A DNA stretch of 25,904 nt, from NCBI GenBank assembly GCA_030652805.1, contig JAUSPT010000034.1, positions 1 to 25,904 of the forward strand, written 5' to 3'. Shown piece after piece: positions 8,992 to 14,740 of the stretch. Below the pieces are notes generated by a model. The model ran no database searches, had not been told where the DNA came from, and saw only the letters and a program-made list of their open reading frames with translations. A program made the translations under genes and the position numbers. Numbering within the stretch: position 1 is the first letter of the stretch; every line of letters begins with the position of its first letter. This DNA comes from a bacterium. Lineage in GTDB: Bacteria; JAHJDO01.

Positions 8992-9496
8992 ATTTATTTT
9001 CCCTATAAGTATTACAGTTTTTATTCATTAGATGAATATATCCATGTTTTTGTTGGGGATATTCTAATATAAATTTTTGATCTTCTGCTTCCCAAATAAT
9101 AAAGGACTGTTCTGACGAACTCGGATTCCCAATAAATTCAATAAGTTTTTCTTCAAGTTTTTTTAAGGATATTTCGGCAGCCATTTTATTTTGAATTATT
9201 TGAAAGGTAAGCTTTATCAATTTATTTTCTTTGAACCATAAGTAGGCAGAAGTGCCAAACATTATTTCAGTACCAGCCGTACTGTCTAAAATAGGATATA
9301 TTGTATTTTCGAAGTCGTCATTCAGGTATTTTAGTCCGCAGTTTTTTGACCACCATACAATTTCATCTTTAGCGGGCTTTACGAGTAAACGATCGAAAAA
9401 TCCAACCTTTTTGAAATCATGTTTTTTAAATTTTTCTTCATTTAGTTCTTGATCCAAAAATATGGGATAATTATTTACTCTTAAATTTAATTTCAT
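8978..9496 (-). CDS. Unknown soluble protein, first gene of accessory block A
   Basis: 172 residues from the ATG at 9496 (GGGG ribosome site 9 bases before). Earlier in-frame starts at 9511 (ATG) and 9523 (GTG) are possible, but they lie inside the conserved leader repeat. No signal peptide or membrane span is seen. The composition is aromatic and acidic with strand-rich segments (FGTSAYLWFKENKLIKLTFQ) and a C-terminal KFILEYPQQKHGYIHL. I recognise no family. It lies directly behind a candidate promoter and is followed, with a 14-base overlap, by the small membrane protein and then the nuclease. It has no counterpart in block B, where a NYN gene takes the same place. Confidence 0.68.
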   Translation of the reverse strand: MKLNLRVNNYPIFLDQELNEEKFKKHDFKKVGFFDRLLVKPAKDEIVWWSKNCGLKYLNDDFENTIYPILDSTAGTEIMFGTSAYLWFKENKLIKLTFQIIQNKMAAEISLKKLEEKLIEFIGNPSSSEQSFIIWEAEDQKFILEYPQQKHGYIHLMNKNCNTYRENKYGRR

Positions 9497-9510
9497 AATT
9501 ATTTTCCCCA

Positions 9511-9566
9511 TAACATTAATCACTGGACGTTTACTGCTATTTTAACGCTACTATACTTAAAATTGC
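9511..9566. repeat. 5'-flank direct repeat, copy A
   Basis: Ungapped match to 12873-12928, 49 of 56 bases identical. It holds the -10 box and the untranslated leader of block A. The similarity stops upstream of the -10 region, where the two copies are unrelated. Confidence 0.85.
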
Positions 9567-9578
9567 TTAAAACCTCAA
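9550..9578 (-). promoter_or_regulatory. Candidate sigma70 promoter of accessory block A
   Basis: Minus-strand TTGAGG (9573-9578) and TATAGT (9550-9555) are 17 bases apart. The predicted leader to the ATG at 9496 is about 47 bases. The -10 and leader are shared with block B. Confidence 0.5.
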
Positions 9579-9607
9579 TAAAAATAGACAAAAGTGGTGA
9601 ACACCGT

Positions 9608-9670
9608 GTCATTGCGAACGAAGTGAAGCAATCTCAGAGATTGCCACGTCGCTACGCTCCTCGCAATGAC
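9608..9670. repeat. REP-like palindrome (GTCATTGCGA...TCGCAATGAC)
   Basis: 63 bases with perfect 10-base ends (9608-9617 and 9661-9670) and an inner hairpin, GCAATCTC/GAGATTGC, with a one-base loop (9628-9644). This is a well-known form of extragenic palindrome seen in many bacterial genomes. It lies between the block A promoter and the flavoprotein gene. Confidence 0.75.
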
Positions 9671-9708
9671 GGCTTTGAGCTTCCTCGTTAACGTTGTTGG
9701 CATTTATG

Positions 9709-9789
9709 TTGTAGGGGTTCAATATCTTGAACCCTTTTTATCTGCAACATCACCATTATTAATGGGCACAAAATATTGTGCCCCTACAA
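9709..9789. repeat. MITE-like element with 9-base terminal inverted repeats
   Basis: TTGTAGGGG (9709-9717) pairs with CCCCTACAA (9781-9789). Inside each end sits a perfect 8-base stem: GGGTTCAA/TTGAACCC (9715-9734) and GGGCACAA/TTGTGCCC (9764-9783), each with a 4-base loop. The first stem is followed by TTTTT and could terminate plus-strand transcription. With 9608-9670 it fills most of the 340-base gap at 9524-9863, which otherwise holds only the block A promoter. Confidence 0.65.
9715..9740 (+). terminator. Possible intrinsic terminator, plus strand
   Basis: 8-bp stem GGGTTCAA/TTGAACCC with loop TATC followed by TTTTTA. Plus-strand genes do not end nearby, so it may only be part of the repeat element. 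Confidence 0.3.
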
Positions 9790-9863
9790 ATATTGCCAAA
9801 TAATTCTTTGCGTTCATGTGTGCAAATTGTCACATAGTAATATCTGGATTCTGCATAATTTTC

Positions 9864-10931
9864 TTATGCTTCATTGAGTTCGGATAGAAGTTCATGGATA
9901 AGTTCTTTAACAGTAACAATCTTATCAACACGATACGCATTCTGCCCGCAGAAAATGAGGCCGTGGTCCACATCACCAAAATAGGAATTCACAAGAGCCT
10001 GTGCAATACAATATCGCGCTTTGTCGACTTGACAGACTGTAAGACATCTATAGGGACACTTTATCTTCAGTTTTCCTTTAACTTCAAGGTCCTTTAAAAA
10101 ACGGTTATTTATCGCCCGTCCAGGCATACCAACAGGACTTTTAATGATAACAATGTCATCTTGCTTGGCATCCAAATAGGCTTGCTTGAATTCGCGGGAC
10201 ACATCACACTCTTCGGTACAGACAAAACGGGTTCCCATCTGAACACCTGAAGCGCCCAGGGAAAGCATTCGCGCAATATCTTTTCCGTTATAAATACCAC
10301 CTGCGGTGATAATAGGAATTTTCTTTCCGTATTTGTCTTCATAGGGTTTAATAGCTTCTAGGACTTCAGGCAGAAGTTTTTCGAGGGAGTAATCCTCTGG
10401 ATGTTCCAGCTGTTCAGCTGAAAAACCGAGATGTCCCCCGGCCAGTGGTCCCTCCAGGATAAAGCCATCCGCGGTTCTTTCATACCGTTTGTCCCAGGTC
10501 CGCAGGATAAATTCTGCAATTCTGGCAGAACTGATGATGGGCACAAGATTTACACTGGTATCCTGGACTAAAGCCGGAAGTTTAGTTGGCAATCCGGCGC
10601 CGAATACAATCATTTTAATTCCTTCTTGTACTGCGGTTTTAATCAGATCGTCTACGTTGCTGAGCGCACCCATGAAGTTTACTGCGAGGTGGCCATCTGT
10701 CATATTCCTGGCTTTACGGATCTCTCTTATAAGTGCTTCCCGTGATATTCTTTCATATTCCTGTTTTGAATCCTCCAAATCTCCCAGACCAATACTGGAG
10801 ATGGTGCCAATGCCACCTTCGTTTGCTACTGCTGAAGCCAGCGAAGCAAGAGAAACTCTGACGCCCATACCTCCTTGAACAATAGGAATATTTGCAGATA
10901 TATTTCCGATCTGAAGTTTAGGAATTTTCAT
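9864..10931 (-). CDS. Nitronate monooxygenase/FabK-like flavoprotein
   Basis: 355-residue FMN-binding TIM-barrel protein: VQGGMGVRVS (18-27), NFMGAL, EGPLAGGHLGF (160-170) with the family histidine, TAGGIYNG (209-216) and LGASGVQMGTRF (225-236) for phosphate binding. A cysteine cluster, C292-x3-C296-x3-C300-x7-C308, is present as in a subset of this family, perhaps binding metal or Fe-S. Members are either nitronate monooxygenases or enoyl-ACP reductases (FabK). The 14-base overlap with fabF upstream favours a fatty-acid or related acyl-ACP role, but the sequence alone does not settle it. No signal peptide is seen. Confidence 0.85.
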   Translation of the reverse strand: MKIPKLQIGNISANIPIVQGGMGVRVSLASLASAVANEGGIGTISSIGLGDLEDSKQEYERISREALIREIRKARNMTDGHLAVNFMGALSNVDDLIKTAVQEGIKMIVFGAGLPTKLPALVQDTSVNLVPIISSARIAEFILRTWDKRYERTADGFILEGPLAGGHLGFSAEQLEHPEDYSLEKLLPEVLEAIKPYEDKYGKKIPIITAGGIYNGKDIARMLSLGASGVQMGTRFVCTEECDVSREFKQAYLDAKQDDIVIIKSPVGMPGRAINNRFLKDLEVKGKLKIKCPYRCLTVCQVDKARYCIAQALVNSYFGDVDHGLIFCGQNAYRVDKIVTVKELIHELLSELNEA

Positions 10932-12174
10932 TTATATCTCCATATTTCTTAATTATGAGGCAAGCATTGCCTCCACCAAAACCAAACGAATTACTCATTG
11001 CCGCATTTAAATCAAGCGATTCAGCGCCATTGGTAACATAGTCAAGAGGACAATCAGCATCAGGTTCTTTATAATTAATGGTTGGCGGGATCATACCAGT
11101 AAACACACTCATTACAGTCGACACGAAATCCACAGACCCTGCGGCTGCCATAAGATGACCAATCATTGATTTTATTGAGCTGACCTTTAAGTTTTTTGCA
11201 TGTTCGCCAAATACTTTTTTAATAGCTATACTCTCACATTTGTCATTTAAAACAGTGGATGTGCCATGCGCATTGATATATCCTATTTTTTCAGCATCCA
11301 TATCAGAGTCCTGCAACGCCGCTTGCATAACTCGGATCATGCCATCGCCCTCGGGTTCTGGAGCCGTAAAGTGATAGGCATCTGCCGTATTGCCGTATCC
11401 GGCGATTTCAGCATAAATTCTTGCGCCTCGCTTGAAAGCATGTTTCAGATTTTCCAAAACAACAATCCCGGCTCCTTCCCCCATCACAAAACCATCACGA
11501 TTTTTATCAAAAGGTCTACTGGCATTTTCAGCGCAATCATTTGGAGTCATGGATCGTGTGGCGCAAAAACATCCATAGGGGAGCGGGGTTATACATGCTT
11601 CGGAACTACCTGCGAGCATGATGTCGGCATCCCCTCTCTGAAGAATCCGAAAAGCATCGCCAATGGCGTTTGATCCTGTAGAACAAGCCACAGAGAGAGC
11701 AGAAAGGGGACCTTTTAATCCATATTTAATGGAAACCATGCTTGCTGCCATATTGATGAGCAGCTTGGACACAAAAAACGGACTTAAACCTTTGGGTCCA
11801 CTTTCTTGAAGTATGGAATACCCATCTTCGATTGTCTGTGAACCCCCAATGCCGGAACCGATGATGACACCTGCCCTGTTTTTGTCAAATGAGAAAGATT
11901 CCAATCCTGCGTCTTCAATTGCCATTGCAGATGCAGCAATTCCAAATTGTGTGAATCGATCCATACGCTTTGCTGATTTTTTGTCAATCCATTCTTCAGC
12001 CTGAAAATCTTTTACCTCAGCTGCGAGCTTAGAACGGAAATCTGTCACATCAAAATGAGTAACTTTCGCAATTCCGTTTCGCCCGGCATTTAATCCTTCG
12101 CAAAAATCCTTTACACCTATACCAATCGGGGTTACAGCGCCCAAGCCTGTGATAACAACCTGATGTTCGTTCAT
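10918..12174 (-). CDS. fabF: Beta-ketoacyl-ACP synthase II
   Basis: 418 residues from the ATG at 12174, the normal size. The condensing-enzyme triad is complete: C164 in SVACSTGSNAIG, H303 in NAHGTSTVLND and H340 in KSMIGHLMAAAGS, with the glycine-rich SFGFGGGNA near the end. It elongates acyl-ACP with malonyl-ACP. Starts further upstream (12189, or 12231 inside the repeat) would add residues the family lacks. No strong ribosome site is seen; GGGA lies nine bases before the chosen ATG. It overlaps the flavoprotein gene by 14 bases. There is no fabD, fabG or acpP nearby, so this is a stand-alone pair, possibly for a specialised acyl chain. Confidence 0.93.
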   Translation of the reverse strand: MNEHQVVITGLGAVTPIGIGVKDFCEGLNAGRNGIAKVTHFDVTDFRSKLAAEVKDFQAEEWIDKKSAKRMDRFTQFGIAASAMAIEDAGLESFSFDKNRAGVIIGSGIGGSQTIEDGYSILQESGPKGLSPFFVSKLLINMAASMVSIKYGLKGPLSALSVACSTGSNAIGDAFRILQRGDADIMLAGSSEACITPLPYGCFCATRSMTPNDCAENASRPFDKNRDGFVMGEGAGIVVLENLKHAFKRGARIYAEIAGYGNTADAYHFTAPEPEGDGMIRVMQAALQDSDMDAEKIGYINAHGTSTVLNDKCESIAIKKVFGEHAKNLKVSSIKSMIGHLMAAAGSVDFVSTVMSVFTGMIPPTINYKEPDADCPLDYVTNGAESLDLNAAMSNSFGFGGGNACLIIKKYGDINENS

Positions 12175-12185
12175 GATAAGAAATC

Positions 12186-12279
12186 CCATATAAATTATCG
12201 TTATTCTATTATTATGGGGACTGACAATCAAGGACTATTCTTTGCCTATCACAACATAAGGACGAATCTTTTCAAGTTT
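12186..12279. repeat. 3'-flank direct repeat, copy B
   Basis: Partner of 7643-7736 (about 89% identical, no gaps). The copy continues to 12288 after a 44-base deletion relative to copy A. Here it places its promoter-like boxes in front of fabF. Confidence 0.9.
12203..12231 (-). promoter_or_regulatory. Candidate sigma70 promoter for fabF
   Basis: Minus-strand TTGATT (12226-12231) and TAGAAT (12203-12208), 17 bases apart, 29 bases before the fabF ATG. It matches the comM promoter candidate base for base in the -10 box and in spacing. Confidence 0.45.
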
Positions 12280-12288
12280 TATATGGAC
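12235..12288 (-). pseudogene. 3' remnant of the SNase-HhH gene
   Basis: Read on the minus strand, the last codons give LEKIRPYVVIGKE and a TAG stop, against LKNIRPYVVIGTE and TAG in the intact gene at 7692. Upstream, 44 bases are missing relative to the intact copy; the join lies in a GTTT present at both ends of the missing piece (7733-7736 and 7777-7780), and GTTTTATATGGAC then continues to 12288. Nothing further upstream resembles the nuclease gene. This is a decayed copy, not an expressed reading frame. Confidence 0.85.
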
Positions 12289-12368
12289 ATCGGAAATCAC
12301 CGGCGTATTTACGCGTCCTGTGGTACTAGTTCAATCCTCAACGACTTGTTATAAACTTCTTAACTTCT
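12289..12368. other. Short GC-richer segment of unknown origin
   Basis: 80 bases between the NYN stop and the nuclease remnant. It includes GCGTATTTACGC (5-bp stem) and CGG/CCG arms around a 6-base loop. No reading frame or known RNA is recognised. It is absent from block A. Confidence 0.3.
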
Positions 12369-12863
12369 TTACACATTTGTCTTTCTTGGTGCTTTATATA
12401 CAAACCAATCTTCTTTGATTATTTCATGAAAATAGTCTGCTTCATCAATTAATATTTTGGCAGTTGTTTCCCTTACCGCAGCAATTTCTACCCTTACACC
12501 TTCCCCTTTCAGATGCAAAACCAAATCCACAAAATCCGAATCCCCTGACATAATGATAATGGTGTCAACCTTTGAAGCGAGTTGCGTTGCTTTGATAGAA
12601 AGTGGAATATCGGCAGATTTATGACACGGAATAACAGAGCCATAATAGTTTTCATGTAATCTATCAGCGAATTTCGAAGATATGGACTTGCCTTCCCTAA
12701 AATAAATTAGCCTGTTTAATCCTCTATTATTTAGCAATTTCGGGATTAACTTATCAAAATTAATCATTGCGTTTTTTGTTTTAGAGAGTTCATGGATACT
12801 CCGTTCAATATTGTTCCCATCGCATAGTATAGCTACCGATTGATTAATTAAAATATTTTCCAT
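12369..12863 (-). CDS. NYN-domain (LabA-like) putative ribonuclease
   Basis: 164 residues of a PIN-like NYN domain. It has CDGNNIE with D15, KSADIPLSIKATQLA (82-96) with K82/D85, and IIIMSGDSDFVDLV (102-115) with D108/D110, so the acidic metal-binding set is complete. Relatives of the LabA/DUF88 type are thought to be RNases. I use the ATG at 12863 with AGGA six bases before it; an ATG at 12878 within the leader repeat is possible. It sits alone behind its own candidate promoter. It takes the place held by two unrelated genes in block A, and a nuclease remnant follows it. Confidence 0.87.
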   Translation of the reverse strand: MENILINQSVAILCDGNNIERSIHELSKTKNAMINFDKLIPKLLNNRGLNRLIYFREGKSISSKFADRLHENYYGSVIPCHKSADIPLSIKATQLASKVDTIIIMSGDSDFVDLVLHLKGEGVRVEIAAVRETTAKILIDEADYFHEIIKEDWFVYKAPRKTNV

Positions 12864-12872
12864 AATTGTTCC

Positions 12873-12928
12873 TAACATTAATCATTGAACGTTTACTGGT
12901 ACTTTAATACTACTATACTTGAAATTGC
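12873..12928. repeat. 5'-flank direct repeat, copy B
   Basis: Partner of 9511-9566, 49 of 56 bases identical, same orientation. Contains the -10 box and leader of the NYN gene. Confidence 0.85.
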
Positions 12929-12940
12929 ATTGCCATACAA
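12912..12940 (-). promoter_or_regulatory. Candidate sigma70 promoter of the NYN gene
   Basis: Minus-strand TTGTAT (12935-12940), 17 bases, TATAGT (12912-12917). The -35 sequence differs from block A although its position is kept. It lies just downstream of the zincin stop. Confidence 0.5.
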
Positions 12941-12949
12941 TTTCTATTA

Positions 12950-13300
12950 TTAGCGAGCTATCTCTTCCTCAGTCATTCCAAAATGATGCCCAAGCTCATG
13001 CATAACCACTTCTTTAACTCTTTTTTTTATTTTATCTTCATTGCTGCATAACATTTCAATAGGCTCTTTGTAAATAGTTATCATATCCGGAAGTACGTTT
13101 GAATAATACACCCCCCTCTTCTTTAGTGGAATACCTTGATATAATCCGAGAAGAGTCATGGGACTCTTTATTCCCTGTTTTCTGAGTATCTCCTTAGAGG
13201 GTCTGTCTTCTACTGATATACTCACATTATCCATTCTCCGCTGGAATTTCTCTGGTAGTCCGTCAACAGCTTCTGCTACGAGTTTTTCAAACTTATTCAT
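12950..13300 (-). CDS. Zincin-like metallopeptidase family protein
   Basis: 116 residues matching the small 'possible zincin' family (PF06262 type): KFEKLVAEAVDGLPEKF at the start, LGLYQG and PDMITIYKEPIE in the middle, and the zinc-binding MHELGHHFGMTEEE (100-113; H101, E102, H105) at the end. It is cytoplasmic by sequence. Substrates of this family are unknown. Its start overlaps the upstream secreted-protein gene by 8 bases in the same ATGAATAA form seen at the ABC/guaA junction. It is the last gene of the operon that begins at 18356. Confidence 0.88.
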   Translation of the reverse strand: MNKFEKLVAEAVDGLPEKFQRRMDNVSISVEDRPSKEILRKQGIKSPMTLLGLYQGIPLKKRGVYYSNVLPDMITIYKEPIEMLCSNEDKIKKRVKEVVMHELGHHFGMTEEEIAR

Positions 13301-14273
13301 ACATTACTTTTACTTGCTTGAAGTAGAGAGGAGATTTGTCAGAAGAGAGAACCCTTTTAAATACAAGCTTATTTTCTTTCTTTACTAAGTCAGATATATC
13401 AAAAACAAATGAAGAATAGTCCCTTGATTTAGGCGCTTTCCAGAGCCCATAACTTGTAACATTTGATTCGCCAGTTGTGCGTTTATTTATCAACCTTTTT
13501 ATGTCTTTTATTTGAGTGCCGTTAATCTTAATTATCAAAGCACTTACATAACCTGCTGGTTTCCTTGACTTGGTCCTTACCAAAAAAGAAAGGTACGCTT
13601 CTTTGACTTCCGGCAGAGCAAAGGAAAAACTAACTGGTTCCAGAGCAGTCGCTTTGACTTCCCTTTCCTTGCGAGTTAAGTTAACTTCATTCTTAGGATG
13701 CTCGGTTTTAGCCCTCGTAGCAGAGCTGATCTCTTCTTTTCGAGGTTTAACCTTTTCTTCTGCTTTCTCCGGGCTTGGTTCCTTGTCTCCTGATTCATAG
13801 ATTATCTTTGCTTCCTTAAGAAAAAATGGAGCTTCAGACGAGGAATGAGGAACTCTGAGAAATATGATCCTGTTCTTATTTTTAATTAAATCAGTAATAT
13901 CAAAGACAAATAAGGAATAGTCTCCGGAAACAGGAACTGTCCAGATGCCATGAGCATTACACCAATCATTTGTTTCTTCCTCTACCTTGTATTTGAATGG
14001 TTTATTTATCAATCTTTCTAACGTCTTTATTCTAGTCCCATTAATGTGTATTACTAAGCCCTTTGTATATCCTTTGGCTTTTTCAGGTTCTGATCTTATA
14101 AGAAACGATAGATATGTTTTGCATGCATCTTGTTTGACGAATGAAAAAACAGCTGGTTTATCGACTGCCAGTCTTAATTCCTCAACTTCTGGACTAAGAA
14201 CAAGTTCCCCTGCCATTGAAGAATTTCCTATCAGAACAAAACTTAAAACAAGCAATGAAATTCTTAGTATCAT
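13293..14273 (-). CDS. Secreted protein with two copies of an unrecognised beta domain
   Basis: 326 residues. A signal peptide (about 1-22, cut after SMA or nearby) is followed by two similar domains, about residues 40-160 and 213-326, joined by a K/E/P-rich linker (161-210). Shared blocks are YLSFL[IV]R, INGT[RQ]IK, RLINK, G[IL]W, DYS-FVFDI-DL and the closing K-IIYE or KVMYE. The pattern suggests a carbohydrate- or protein-binding beta sandwich (DNRLH-like lectin plan), but I do not recognise a family and no catalytic motif stands out. It overlaps the acetyltransferase gene upstream by 4 bases (ATGA) and the zincin downstream by 8, so it is embedded in the operon. Confidence 0.8.
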   Translation of the reverse strand: MILRISLLVLSFVLIGNSSMAGELVLSPEVEELRLAVDKPAVFSFVKQDACKTYLSFLIRSEPEKAKGYTKGLVIHINGTRIKTLERLINKPFKYKVEEETNDWCNAHGIWTVPVSGDYSLFVFDITDLIKNKNRIIFLRVPHSSSEAPFFLKEAKIIYESGDKEPSPEKAEEKVKPRKEEISSATRAKTEHPKNEVNLTRKEREVKATALEPVSFSFALPEVKEAYLSFLVRTKSRKPAGYVSALIIKINGTQIKDIKRLINKRTTGESNVTSYGLWKAPKSRDYSSFVFDISDLVKKENKLVFKRVLSSDKSPLYFKQVKVMYE

Positions 14274-14740
14274 GCTACTTCCATGTTTGTCTTTACCTTA
14301 TACATAACTGGAACCTCTCCGCAATTAGGAAACTTTGGACACTTAATACAATCAGCCCAGATTTTGTGAGGAAGTTCTGCTCTGTCAATTCTAAAAAACT
14401 TCTTTTTCTCGAAAAACTCAGGTCTATATGTAAGCGCAAACACCTTGCTTAGACCCATCTGGCTCATTTCTCCAATACATGTTTCTACTAGTTTAGACCC
14501 TATTCCCTTACCTTGTTCTTCAGTTTTCACGGCAAGAGACCGTATCTCACCAAGATCTTCCCACATAACATGAAGAGCGCAACATCCGAAAATCTTTCCT
14601 GCTTTCTCAAATACAAAGAAATCCCTTAAGTTATCATATAATTCACTCAAGGAACGCGGAAGCATTTCCTCCTTGAGAGCAAATTCCATAATCAAGTCAT
14701 AAATCTGTTTTATGTCAGCTACTTTCGCTTTTCTTATCAT
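14270..14740 (-). CDS. argA: GNAT N-acetyltransferase, short-form N-acetylglutamate synthase-like
   Basis: 156 residues with a GNAT fold: IRKAKVADI at the start, FFVFE and GCCALHV strands, EIRSLAV, and the acetyl-CoA loop EEQGKGIGSKL (74-84). LPRSLSELYDNLRDF and FALTYRPEFFEKKKFF, followed by ELPHKIWADCIKCPKFPNC with C131, C134 and C140, are typical of the short, stand-alone N-acetylglutamate synthases that start arginine synthesis by acetylating glutamate. No other arginine genes are present. It overlaps the WecA-like gene by 26 bases and the secreted-protein gene by 4. The enzyme family is clear; the substrate is inferred. Confidence 0.82.
   Translation of the reverse strand: MIRKAKVADIKQIYDLIMEFALKEEMLPRSLSELYDNLRDFFVFEKAGKIFGCCALHVMWEDLGEIRSLAVKTEEQGKGIGSKLVETCIGEMSQMGLSKVFALTYRPEFFEKKKFFRIDRAELPHKIWADCIKCPKFPNCGEVPVMYKVKTNMEVA

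Noticed and set aside
9511-9566. Riboswitch or attenuator in the conserved leader
   Set aside because: The only stem is 5-6 bp, includes a G-U pair and weakens in copy A. There is no terminator stem or anti-terminator.
9608-9789. CRISPR-like repeats
   Set aside because: Palindromes are single, different from each other and not separated by spacers.
10489-10878. Plus-strand frame of 129 codons opposite the flavoprotein
   Set aside because: Antisense shadow of a clear FMN-barrel gene.
12175-12231. Longer fabF start upstream of 12174
   Set aside because: The added 19 residues fall inside the repeat and do not belong to the family, which begins at the strand leading to VVITGLGAVTPIG.
12186-12354. 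Short plus-strand reading frame of 63 codons across the repeat
   Set aside because: It is antisense to the nuclease remnant, the repeat and fabF's upstream region and has no ribosome site or similarity.
12289-12368. Possible integron attC site next to the NYN gene
   Set aside because: The segment contains a TAACAAGTCGTTG-like string, but I could not find the matching complementary end with a GTTRRRY core, and no integrase is present.
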